Part shown: one piece after another, positions 25,172 to 34,719 of the stretch | How the letters are laid out: every line of letters begins with the position of its first letter | How positions within the stretch are numbered: position 1 is the first letter of the stretch | Position numbers and translations under genes: made by a program | Assembly (NCBI GenBank): GCA_934792465.1 | Contig: CAKVOK010000020.1 | Span: forward strand, 1-49,920 | DNA from: an uncultured Clostridia bacterium | GTDB taxonomy: Bacteria; Bacillota; Clostridia; RUG12999 | Direction: 5' to 3' | DNA length: 49,920 nucleotides | The notes under the pieces: model-generated | What the model was told of the DNA's origin: nothing | The model's input: the letters and a program-made list of their open reading frames with translations, nothing else | Databases searched by the model: none

Positions 25172-26800
25172 TTATTTTATGAGGTTATAAACTATTGTTG
25201 CAGCCTCCGCCCTTGTAATATAATCATTTGGTGCAAATATTCCGCCTATCCTTCCGGATACTATTTTTTTTGAAAACAAATAATTTACAGCCTCAATTGC
25301 CCAAGACGCTATCTCATCCCTGTCAGCAATGTTGGTCTCTGCCACTTCATCTGCATCTTTCCTTATCGCATTGTAAACCATAACCGCCATTTGCTGTCTT
25401 GTAACAAGCAAATTCGGTGCAAACTCTGTTTTTGAAATTCCGTTTATTACGCCTCTGTTATATAGATTGCAAACATACGGATAATACCAATCATTTTCCG
25501 ATACATCGTCAAACGGAATTGTGCCTGTTTGGCTGTCCCCCGTCATCAAAACCGTAATTTTTGCAGCTTCCGCTCTTGTAATGTATCTGTTAGGCTCAAA
25601 TTTCCCATCGCCTACTCCCGAAATAATTCCTTTGTCGTGAACATATGTCACAGCCTTTATTGCCCATAATGCATCATTTAAATCGTCAAACACAAGTTTT
25701 TCTTCCGAGTTTTCATTTTTAATTTGAATATTGTTGTCTACAGTCGGATTTTTCGATGCCACTGCTACGTAGCCTCCTCCTCCACCACCGCCGGATGAAG
25801 TGCTCGGCTTTTTATTATCCGCTTTTGAAATTCGATTATTAAACTCATTTGCATATTCGGAATACGAGGAACAATTAAAACCTATAAGTTCCTTATAATC
25901 CGACATATCGGCTTTTCTCGTATCCACACCGAGCAAGTTTTCATAAACTTCAGACATAGTTTTAACATCGTTCCATGAGAGAGCATCGGCAACCGCCGTT
26001 TTAAATACCTCAAATTCCAAATCCTTAAGAAGTTTTTTAGAATCGGAACCGCTCAGCCGAACGGCAGACAATGCTTTTTTCATCACACTATTTGATGCGG
26101 CATCCACTCCTTTTATAAGCGTCGGTGTCATCTCTTCCCTTTCCAATATTTCTTTATACGGCAGCACCTGCAAGAGAGTAAGAAAATTATTTGGATTATC
26201 CTTAAAGCTTTCTGTTAAAACAGCCATATAGTACGCATCAACAACATCCTTCATTTGCGTAATTTTTCCTACATAGGACGTATCATTTGCTATTATGTCG
26301 TAAACGTCACTCTGACGTTGTTCCGAAAACGTGTCAAAAGCGGTCTTATCCAAGCTGAATTTGTCATTATATTTATCAAATACCGATTTTATCACACTAC
26401 CGTCAGGGTTGCCGCTTCCCTGCAAGGCTTGCTGCGACTTTACAGCATTTACAAATTCATCATACATCGACTCACTCATTTTAAAATAAGAACTGTTCGC
26501 TCTCTTTCCGCCTGCGTTTACATCAATATTCATATTTCCGCAATGCCTATCGTTAACATACGAAAATTCAAAGCCTCCGTTTTCATCGGTATATCCCATT
26601 TCGTAAAAATCCTTTTCACCGTTTGAATCAGTAATTCTTACCGAAACGGGTGTGTTTGGATTTGCATTTGAAATTTTTACATAAATATTGTCGGTATACG
26701 GTATTTGATTCGCCTCTATGTTAATCTCGTTTGCATATGCCGAGAATCCGAAAAACATTATTGCAACCGCGGTAGCTGCTATAAATTTGTTAATTTTCAT
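25172..26800 (-). CDS. Cell-surface protein with three C-terminal SLH domains
   Basis: The start MKINKFIAATAVAIMFFGFS (26800, GGGATGG upstream) gives 542 residues with a signal peptide cleaved near AYA. The N-terminal region to about 95 is Ig-like (VKISNANPNTPVSVRITD). A helical region follows at about 100-330. A poly-glycine hinge (SSGGGGGGGY) then leads into three SLH repeats (DDALWAIKAVTYVHDKGIISG...ITRAEAAKI; DVSENDWYYPYVCNLYNRGVING; SWAIEAVNYLFSKKIVSG...ITRAEAATI). It is a wall-attached stalk-like protein. Its neighbours suggest it holds part of the polysaccharide-degrading apparatus. Confidence 0.88.
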   Translation of the reverse strand: MKINKFIAATAVAIMFFGFSAYANEINIEANQIPYTDNIYVKISNANPNTPVSVRITDSNGEKDFYEMGYTDENGGFEFSYVNDRHCGNMNIDVNAGGKRANSSYFKMSESMYDEFVNAVKSQQALQGSGNPDGSVIKSVFDKYNDKFSLDKTAFDTFSEQRQSDVYDIIANDTSYVGKITQMKDVVDAYYMAVLTESFKDNPNNFLTLLQVLPYKEILEREEMTPTLIKGVDAASNSVMKKALSAVRLSGSDSKKLLKDLEFEVFKTAVADALSWNDVKTMSEVYENLLGVDTRKADMSDYKELIGFNCSSYSEYANEFNNRISKADNKKPSTSSGGGGGGGYVAVASKNPTVDNNIQIKNENSEEKLVFDDLNDALWAIKAVTYVHDKGIISGVGDGKFEPNRYITRAEAAKITVLMTGDSQTGTIPFDDVSENDWYYPYVCNLYNRGVINGISKTEFAPNLLVTRQQMAVMVYNAIRKDADEVAETNIADRDEIASWAIEAVNYLFSKKIVSGRIGGIFAPNDYITRAEAATIVYNLIK

Positions 26801-26871
26801 ATTTATGACCATCCCTTCCCGTGCCGCAAGACACAAAACCAATTTTATTCAAACTTTTCTCCTTAAAAATG

Positions 26872-29800
26872 TCAGTCTATTGTTATATCAATCGCATTTG
26901 ACTTTACAAATCCGCGGATGTCTTCCGCCATAACCCTGAGAATGTACTTTCCTTTATTAATATCGGACAAATCCGCATATACCGTATTTTTATCAAACTT
27001 ATAATTTGTGAAAACTTCATCGGTGAGCATGAGCGTTATTTTTTTGTACTCGCCCTCCGGCAAATTAATTACAACATTTGAAAGCTTGTTTTTATCCCTT
27101 ACGGTTTTTAAATCGGGACTTGCAAACTCAATTTCATTAATTTCGCTTTCGGAATCCTCGATGCCCGATTTAAAATATCCTACACCCTTAATTTGATAAC
27201 TGAGCGTATTCTTCGACGGATTTGTTCCAATTCCGATATGTGTAATCAAAGTCGGATCAAAAGGTCTTAAATCGACCTCAACACCAAGCGGCGAGTGAAA
27301 CAGTATAAGATCCTTCCAACGTCTTTTAACCTTTACCCAGCTTGTTTTTTGAGTTATTCCCGTTTCCTGTCCGATATAATATTTTCTGCCATCCGATAAG
27401 TACGCAAACAAATTCGGTGTGCCCTTAAATACATCTTCATCTCTTGTAACTCTCATCCAATAAATAAAGCCGTCATACTCCTGTAGCTTCTGCGGATCAA
27501 TATCCAAATCTATAAAAGGATAAAACCATTTTCCGCCGCCGTTAAATTTAAGGTCAAAGTTTATTACACCTTCCTCATTCGGATCGGCATAAGCAACAGC
27601 CGACGCACCGGCAGTAATATTTGTTACATCCCATTTTGATGGGTCAAGCGCAGCCTTATTTATATAACCGGGCTCCTCAGGTTCATTATCTTCAAGCGTT
27701 ATAATCGATACGGACGGCGATGTTTTCTCTCCGTCAAATTCTGCATACAGCTTAAGATATTTTTCGCTGCCGTATTGCTGCGTTTCCTTTTCTCTAAGCA
27801 CTGCCGGAACGGAAATTTCGGACATCGGCTCGATTGTAATATCATTGTTTATCAATACATCATAGCCGTCAAGCTCTCCGTACAGTTTTCCTTTCATTTG
27901 CTTATTGTTAAAATTGTAAAGATGAACGGAAAACTCGGTTTCTTCTCCAAGATTTATTTTATATCCGCCGCCCTTTGCGACCTCTTGCGGAAAATCCGCA
28001 AAATCCTGTCTTAACACAACTCGCTGTGCATCGTTAAAAGTTACTTTTAAGCTATCGTCATGATTAAACGATACGGGATAATAATCGTCCTTTGACATTT
28101 CTCCGTCAAAGCTTATGTAAATCGGATAATGAGAAATTGATACCTTCACCTTTCCTTTTTCGGGATAAACAGTATTTTCTTTTCCCATTATGTTTGTAAC
28201 TTTTACGGGTTTGTCGGAATTTATTTCAACAAATCTCGGTTTATCTGTCCAAATTGTTAAAACATCACCTCTGCCGGAATCGAATAAATGTCCCTCGGCA
28301 TCTGTCATTTCAATCTGCCCTTTATACTTTCCCGCACCAAGTGTATTTGTCATAACGGCTTCCGCAACATATGCCGGTGTCGGCTCGTAAAAGTTGTTGA
28401 AGATTCCCATATCCTTTACCTTGCTCTCAACATACGGCGAAAGAATAAACCAAAAATGCTTTGATGTACCTGTTGAAAGTGACTGTGCCGTTGACGTTAC
28501 AAGATACCTTGCGGTCTTTTGCCTTTGTTCGTCGGAAAGCTCACCATTTTCTTGATTCTGATATATTCCCGCCTCCGTTATCCAAAATTCTTTTCCATCC
28601 GTACCGGTATGAAATTTTAATTCACGATGTGATTTAAAATGATTGAACATGATATTTTGGTCTATATCATCGTTTTCGGTTATATGGAAATGCAAATTAT
28701 AAATATCCGAATAGTCCATTGCCATATTCTTTGTTTGGAGATCTATAAACTTATCACCCTCAACAAAACGACAAAGTCCGCCAAAAGATATTTTCGGATT
28801 TGCGCCGGAATCCACCGCACCTATTGACATAGCTTTAAAAATGGATGAATAGGTGTCGCCCGACCATGACTGAAAATTACCGTCAACCTCATTATACATC
28901 TCCCATGCGCTCACCTTATCGCCGTAATGCTCCGCAGCAGCTTTTGTCGCATAATACAAATCAAATAAATCTGTGTCCTTTCGCCATGTGGGATTTCCGT
29001 AAAAAATGTCCAAAATTTTAAGTCCCTCACCCGAAATTGCATCTATAAACTTATCCGTTCTGTCAAATTCATATTTTTTCTCGGCACTTGGCTGCATTCT
29101 TGCCCATTGAAAACGCTCACGCACCCATTGAACACCGGCAAGTCTTGCTGCCTTTGCAAGCTTTGAAACGGATTCGACATTTGCAACCACATCCGTTCCC
29201 GCAAAATCCATTGCAAACGGGCTGTCACACTTTATTCTCTGAGATTCCTTTGGAACTACAGCCAAAGAAACATCACGAAACGCCTCTTTTCCGTTTATAT
29301 CAGTTATCTTCAGCTTATAATATCCCGTATCAAGTTTTTTTGTATAGAAAGATTTGCTGTCGCTTCCCTCTCTGCACGTAAGTTTTCCCTTTTCGACCGT
29401 CATTCCCCAATTATCAACCAACTTATACTCAAATATTTCCTCCTTCGGACAAACACCCTTGAAGGTTATATCAAAACGCACACTGTTTCCGCTCTCATAA
29501 ATATTTAAGTCATTCGGAACAGTTATGCTGCCAATTGCAAAATCCTCCGAAATAAGCGAAAAACAATCAATAAATGTTGTAACAAAGTTGGTAACATCCG
29601 CTCTGTCATCATCATCCATTATAAAAGTGATTTTATTTGTTCCCTCATGAAAGTAATAATTGCCCAGATAGTATCTTTTAAATACATTGTTCATTGGGCT
29701 TGTAGCAATATCCTCAAGCTTGACAGCCGTTGTGGGCACGTTGATTTTTGTTTCATCGTTTATTGTTATAATATAGTCCGTCGTATAACCCACATTAAAA

Positions 29801-30087
29801 ATTGAAGCTATTGTTTCAAGACCGTACCTGCCTGCTTTGTTTACTTCAAATTCATATGACACCTCATGGTGTGCTCCCTTTTCAAGTCCGTGTCTTACTT
29901 GCAAATAAGAGCCGTTGCTAAATCCCTTTCCGGAAACGATTGTCGGTGTAAATGTTGCACTTGTATAGTTTTCTCCTTCAACATTCAACACAACGGTTGA
30001 CGCATATACGGGAATATTGAGTAAACAAATAAAAATAAACACAGCAAATAAATTAATTTTTTTTATACATTTGTCCGCCTTTTTCAC
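26872..30087 (-). CDS. Secreted glycoside hydrolase, diverged clan GH-A domain plus binding modules
   Basis: The 1071-residue protein starts with GTG (30087) preceded by GGAGAG and has a signal peptide ending near PVYA. Layout: CBM6/35-like module (about 32-180), Ig-like domain (about 185-285), TIM barrel (about 295-600), beta domains, a further binding-type module (about 850-1000, KWFYPFIDLDI) and a C-terminal Ig-like domain. The putative acid/base is the Glu of WEMYNEVDGN (about 400) and the nucleophile is in FWITEAGI (about 503). NEV replaces the usual NEP of clan GH-A. It is a close paralogue of the N-terminal half of the next protein, so the two may split one substrate. GH39 or an unclassified family are alternatives. 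Activity is not predictable. Confidence 0.75.
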   Translation of the reverse strand: MKKADKCIKKINLFAVFIFICLLNIPVYASTVVLNVEGENYTSATFTPTIVSGKGFSNGSYLQVRHGLEKGAHHEVSYEFEVNKAGRYGLETIASIFNVGYTTDYIITINDETKINVPTTAVKLEDIATSPMNNVFKRYYLGNYYFHEGTNKITFIMDDDDRADVTNFVTTFIDCFSLISEDFAIGSITVPNDLNIYESGNSVRFDITFKGVCPKEEIFEYKLVDNWGMTVEKGKLTCREGSDSKSFYTKKLDTGYYKLKITDINGKEAFRDVSLAVVPKESQRIKCDSPFAMDFAGTDVVANVESVSKLAKAARLAGVQWVRERFQWARMQPSAEKKYEFDRTDKFIDAISGEGLKILDIFYGNPTWRKDTDLFDLYYATKAAAEHYGDKVSAWEMYNEVDGNFQSWSGDTYSSIFKAMSIGAVDSGANPKISFGGLCRFVEGDKFIDLQTKNMAMDYSDIYNLHFHITENDDIDQNIMFNHFKSHRELKFHTGTDGKEFWITEAGIYQNQENGELSDEQRQKTARYLVTSTAQSLSTGTSKHFWFILSPYVESKVKDMGIFNNFYEPTPAYVAEAVMTNTLGAGKYKGQIEMTDAEGHLFDSGRGDVLTIWTDKPRFVEINSDKPVKVTNIMGKENTVYPEKGKVKVSISHYPIYISFDGEMSKDDYYPVSFNHDDSLKVTFNDAQRVVLRQDFADFPQEVAKGGGYKINLGEETEFSVHLYNFNNKQMKGKLYGELDGYDVLINNDITIEPMSEISVPAVLREKETQQYGSEKYLKLYAEFDGEKTSPSVSIITLEDNEPEEPGYINKAALDPSKWDVTNITAGASAVAYADPNEEGVINFDLKFNGGGKWFYPFIDLDIDPQKLQEYDGFIYWMRVTRDEDVFKGTPNLFAYLSDGRKYYIGQETGITQKTSWVKVKRRWKDLILFHSPLGVEVDLRPFDPTLITHIGIGTNPSKNTLSYQIKGVGYFKSGIEDSESEINEIEFASPDLKTVRDKNKLSNVVINLPEGEYKKITLMLTDEVFTNYKFDKNTVYADLSDINKGKYILRVMAEDIRGFVKSNAIDITID

Positions 30088-30100
30088 AAATTATCTCTCC

Positions 30101-33100
30101 TTATCGGGTTTTAAGTCTTATTATTCTTTTCCTTGCATTTAATTTATTTAGAACAGGATTCATTTTAAAAACATCATCCCATGCATAAATCTCATACTCA
30201 CTATCCTCACCGCCACATAATATACTTTTTGTGCCTACGGAATCATCTCCCGAAACACTAATTTTGTCATATACCTGTTTAAGTGTACCATCCGCACCGT
30301 ATTCTGCGGCAATTATATCAAAGCTCTCGCCCTTAGCCGCTTGATAACAGATATATAAAAAGTTATCATTTTTGCAAGCTGAAACATTTAATTTAATCGG
30401 AGCTTTTTCAATTTCGACAAGCTGAAAACCGGCAAATCCCATTTGCCATTTCCCCACTCCATTCAAATATCCGTCAATAAGCGACATTTTTACTTCATAA
30501 ACACCTTTTTCAAGATAAACAACATCGTCCGCTTCATACCAAGGAGCAAATCTGCCCAATGTATCATATAAACAGTATTTGTCCGTTTTCGTCGCTTTTT
30601 CAAAGGATATTTCATTTTCAGCAATGCATATTTTCGGCTTTGACGCACCGCCGAAAGCCAATTTAACCTTATAATATCCCGTATCGGGAATTTCGTAATT
30701 CCACCTTATATAAGGGTTTTGTGCTTGCTGAACGTCTATATATGCCCACGGATCCGTTGAAGTAATTTCCGTATTTGTATCATAATCGGTCAACGCCTTT
30801 GCTGTAATTCCAATTTTTGGAACATCGTCTGTTTTAATGCACACTATTTCCGATATAATCAAATCCGCCATATCATCATTTGATATAGGCTCAATTCTAA
30901 CCGTATTTGTCCCTTTGTAAAGTGCTGCCACGTTTTCATACATATTCCACTTCGTATAGCTGTCGCAATTACCGATTATATTGCTGCCTGTTTTATAGGA
31001 CATCTCCGATCCGTTAATTACAATCCTAAAACGACTGCTTCCGCCGGATGCCGCTCTTATGCTATATGTACCCGTTTCCGGAACGTTTATATCATACTCT
31101 GCCCAAATAGGTATATTTTCGGTATGCTTTGAAGGCTTCTCAATAAGTCTTACCGCACCGATTGACGTGTTCCATTTTCCCCCGCTTGCTCCGCAAAGCT
31201 TTACTGTTACATCATACCTACCCTTTTCCAGATAAATTGAGCTGTTGCTCCTGAGCCATTTGCACGTTGCAGCTTCAAATCCGCTCGCCACAAACAGCTC
31301 ATCTAAAACAGTACAGTAATCATTTATCGAAAAATCCTCTCCATCAACATTCATTTTAATCTTGTTTACTCCCGATGCGGCTACTGACGGATAATAATAT
31401 CCACTCTTCGACACATAAAGCTCTAATGTTATAAACGGCGCCCAATCACCGTCCGGATAATCCGAAACATCATCATTAATCCATAGCCACGGATCAACCG
31501 TCAAGCCGTCTTTATATGACGATTTAAAAAGTTGCCCTCCGCTTGCACTGTTCAAACTCACGGTGTACTGTAGGTTTGTAAGCTTTTTAAAAGAAATGCT
31601 CGACAATATTCCACAGTTTTGTCCCATTGTTTCAATTCTTATCGTATTTTTACCCTTTTTAAGTTCAATTTCATTCTCAAATGTATAGCTTCCGTCCGAG
31701 TTTTTTATTCTGCCGGTTCTTCTGTTTATGGTTTTCCCGTTTGATGAAACAGAAATATAAAAGCTTTTACCTACCTCTTTATCATCTCTTGAGAATGTAA
31801 TGTAATACGATGAATCCTCGGTTACATACACCTCATATTCCGCCCAGTCACCGGCGGACATATAAAGCGAATTACCGATCGGCTCTGCTCCGAACAGACT
31901 CGCCGCATTTGACAAATCAAGCTTGAAATCTCCGTCATATGCATCAGCTTTAAATTCCGTAAATCGCACTGCCCCAATTTTCGAATCCCACTTTGTGCCT
32001 TTAGCTCCAAACAAGCAAAGCTTTATTTCATGTGTACCTGCCTTTAAAAATATAGGATTTTTGCCTTGCTTCCATGTACACGATGCCGTGCCGCTCGCCT
32101 TGTATATTTCGTCAAGAGATAAACAATCGTTACTTGTCAGAACACATTCTCCGTCAATAATCATATTAACTCCGTTTGTCCCTGCCATGGCAACTGTCGG
32201 ATAATAATATCCGGATTTTAAAACCTGCGTTTCAAATATGACAAACGGTGCATTGCTTTCTTCAGGATATTTACTTACATTATCGTTTATAAAAAGCCAT
32301 GGATTTACATTAAAGCTCGTTTTGTATGCATCTTTAAAAGTTCTTGTGCCTTGCGCTGTATTGATCGATTCCGTATATTGAATATTATCGAGCATTTTTA
32401 GCGACAATTTCTTCAGTTTTCCGGAATAATCGCTCATGTTTCCGACTCTGATAATATTCTTTCCTTTATTAAGATATACCTCGTTTTGAAATACAAAGCT
32501 TCCGTCAATATTTTGATTTCTGCCCGTCAGCCTGTTCACAGTCTTGCCGTTTACTTCTGCAAATATAAAGAAATTTCCGTTACCATCGTTTTCTCTTTCA
32601 AAATTAATATAGTAAGCTCCGTCTTTGGCGGCATTAACCTCATAATCAACATACTGTCCCGACGATATGAAATTTACTTTTTCGTCCGAAATCATGAGAT
32701 TGTAAGGATTTGCAGTAGGATTTGACAGAGAAACATCTATAACTCCGCCGCTGAAACCAATTCCTCTGTTATCGGAATAAAAGCCGCCGGATACTCTGTC
32801 GGGCTTGGTATTTTTAGCATCAATTTGTACACTGAAGGCTTTAATAAATTTTATAACCGTAGGTGATGTATTGCCCTTGTTTGACTCAACGTAAAAACTT
32901 ACATATTCCGATTTGTTTACGCATTTATCGTTAGGCTTTATTGTAGCTTCAACGGTTATGCTGCTCTTGCTCGGAATTGTCACTTTTTCCGTATTAAAAG
33001 ATATATCAAAGCAGTCCGCATCATATTTTAAAACACCGTCAAAGGCGCTGTCATTAAAATTATATATTCTGAGTTTAACCGTTCTTCTTTCGTTATCGCC

Positions 33101-34711
33101 TATCAAATAGCCATTATTTCTTACATTTTTCAAATCCTCAAGTCCGTTGCAATCTGCTTGAATTACGATTCTGTCTTTCTCATCAAAAGGCTTTGTTACT
33201 TCTCTGTCAGATACTTTTTTCACATTATACAGTGAAGTATCCAATTTATCATCAAACACTAAATATACGGGATCATAGCCAATTTTTAAATTACCGTTTA
33301 ATTCGTTGCCCATTAAATCATATACCTTATGCGATTGCTCTATATTCATGCTTACAGAGCCGTCTGCCCACGCAACCAAAACATCGTTTTTGCCGTTATT
33401 AAACACATATCCATAGATATTTCCCCAATTCAGTCTGCCTTTATACTCACCCTTTCCCAATATATTTGTCATTACCGCAAGCGATGCATATGCAGGATTA
33501 GGTTGATTTTTTTCATCAAACACACCGTATTCGTATTTTCCTCCCGTTTTAAACTGAGGCAATATAAACCAAAAATGTCTGTCAGTTCCGGCACTGATAG
33601 ATTCAACAGCGGAAGTTACAGCATATCTTGCCTGTTTTTTCAGATTATTATCATTTACGTAAGACATTGCAAGACCTGCCTCCGTAACCCAAATCGGTCT
33701 GTTATATCCGCTTTTGAGCATAAGATTTTCATGTTTTTTTACGAAATCCGTATCAAAAGCCTGAATATTTGTATATGCTGCCGGCAAATGACGATGAATG
33801 TTATATGCATCGCTGTAACGCATAACATCATTTTTTATCATCATCTCGGAAAAATCCGATTCACTCGGGTCTAAGCACAATCCTCCAAACATTACAAGGC
33901 TTCCGCTGCCCGAATCCTTAACGGCAATAGCTGCCGCCTTGTAAAAAGATGAATAAACATCGGACGGGATTTCTCCAAAATTATCATGATCCATTTCATT
34001 ACATATTTCCCATGCATCAACCTTATCTTTAAAATATGACGATATATTCTTTTGAAAATCATACACATTAAAAAGATCGTCCGTAAACATATCTTTTTGT
34101 CTTAAGTACCCACCATGCGAGTAGTCACTTGACACCGCAATAACATCAAGTCCCGCCTCGCTTTCTTTATATATTGCGCTTTCAAATCCGGAATAATCAT
34201 TTGTCCACCACGAATAACGCTCTCTAACCGTATTCAGTCCCGCCTTTTTTGCGGCGTATGCATAGTCGGATGCCGCATTTTCGCTCTTTAATATTGAATT
34301 TGCCGCCAAATCCGATGAAAACGGAGAGCTTTTACAATTCATATTATTTGAATCGGGTACAACAACGAATGAAGATGAGGCTGCATACGCTCCTGCCTTG
34401 AGCATTATTTTATACCAACCGGTATCAAACCTTCCGATCGAAATATTTTCCGATTGAAATTTTAAATCTGTCAATGTTTTTTTCAAAACACTTTTTCCGT
34501 AATAATCAACGACCGATAACTCTGCCTGCAATGTTTTCGGATATGACAACGCACATTCAATATCATCTTCTTTTGTAAAAATACAGTTTGTCCCTAACGG
34601 TGAAATGCTGATTTGCTCCTGCGAAAATGCGACATTTCCACTCGGAACAAATGAATATAAGATACCAAATGCGCATACTAAAGATAATGCTTTTTTAATT
34701 AACTCTCTCAT
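30101..34711 (-). CDS. Giant secreted glycoside hydrolase with repeated A/B and C/D modules
   Basis: The 1536-residue protein has a signal peptide (ends near VAFS). An Ig-like domain (about 32-118) precedes a clan GH-A-type barrel (about 125-450) with WEICNEMDHD (acid/base, about 238) and IWVTEAGLA (nucleophile, about 341). Beta domains run to about 660. A/B pairs follow, with A cores at about 727 (NRLTGR) and 997 (NRRTGR), then a C/D pair (about 1190-1425: RIVINGSEMSYKTGSN, DPWAYID, DKYCLYDTLGRFAPW) and the C-terminal domain (EIYAWDDVFKMNPV). The modules match those of the proteins at 19356 and 34720, but the C/D pair is C-terminal here and N-terminal there. It lies 13 bp before the paralogous GH gene. 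The substrate is unknown. Confidence 0.78.
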   Translation of the reverse strand: MRELIKKALSLVCAFGILYSFVPSGNVAFSQEQISISPLGTNCIFTKEDDIECALSYPKTLQAELSVVDYYGKSVLKKTLTDLKFQSENISIGRFDTGWYKIMLKAGAYAASSSFVVVPDSNNMNCKSSPFSSDLAANSILKSENAASDYAYAAKKAGLNTVRERYSWWTNDYSGFESAIYKESEAGLDVIAVSSDYSHGGYLRQKDMFTDDLFNVYDFQKNISSYFKDKVDAWEICNEMDHDNFGEIPSDVYSSFYKAAAIAVKDSGSGSLVMFGGLCLDPSESDFSEMMIKNDVMRYSDAYNIHRHLPAAYTNIQAFDTDFVKKHENLMLKSGYNRPIWVTEAGLAMSYVNDNNLKKQARYAVTSAVESISAGTDRHFWFILPQFKTGGKYEYGVFDEKNQPNPAYASLAVMTNILGKGEYKGRLNWGNIYGYVFNNGKNDVLVAWADGSVSMNIEQSHKVYDLMGNELNGNLKIGYDPVYLVFDDKLDTSLYNVKKVSDREVTKPFDEKDRIVIQADCNGLEDLKNVRNNGYLIGDNERRTVKLRIYNFNDSAFDGVLKYDADCFDISFNTEKVTIPSKSSITVEATIKPNDKCVNKSEYVSFYVESNKGNTSPTVIKFIKAFSVQIDAKNTKPDRVSGGFYSDNRGIGFSGGVIDVSLSNPTANPYNLMISDEKVNFISSGQYVDYEVNAAKDGAYYINFERENDGNGNFFIFAEVNGKTVNRLTGRNQNIDGSFVFQNEVYLNKGKNIIRVGNMSDYSGKLKKLSLKMLDNIQYTESINTAQGTRTFKDAYKTSFNVNPWLFINDNVSKYPEESNAPFVIFETQVLKSGYYYPTVAMAGTNGVNMIIDGECVLTSNDCLSLDEIYKASGTASCTWKQGKNPIFLKAGTHEIKLCLFGAKGTKWDSKIGAVRFTEFKADAYDGDFKLDLSNAASLFGAEPIGNSLYMSAGDWAEYEVYVTEDSSYYITFSRDDKEVGKSFYISVSSNGKTINRRTGRIKNSDGSYTFENEIELKKGKNTIRIETMGQNCGILSSISFKKLTNLQYTVSLNSASGGQLFKSSYKDGLTVDPWLWINDDVSDYPDGDWAPFITLELYVSKSGYYYPSVAASGVNKIKMNVDGEDFSINDYCTVLDELFVASGFEAATCKWLRSNSSIYLEKGRYDVTVKLCGASGGKWNTSIGAVRLIEKPSKHTENIPIWAEYDINVPETGTYSIRAASGGSSRFRIVINGSEMSYKTGSNIIGNCDSYTKWNMYENVAALYKGTNTVRIEPISNDDMADLIISEIVCIKTDDVPKIGITAKALTDYDTNTEITSTDPWAYIDVQQAQNPYIRWNYEIPDTGYYKVKLAFGGASKPKICIAENEISFEKATKTDKYCLYDTLGRFAPWYEADDVVYLEKGVYEVKMSLIDGYLNGVGKWQMGFAGFQLVEIEKAPIKLNVSACKNDNFLYICYQAAKGESFDIIAAEYGADGTLKQVYDKISVSGDDSVGTKSILCGGEDSEYEIYAWDDVFKMNPVLNKLNARKRIIRLKTR

Positions 34712-34719
34712 ATTCTACC

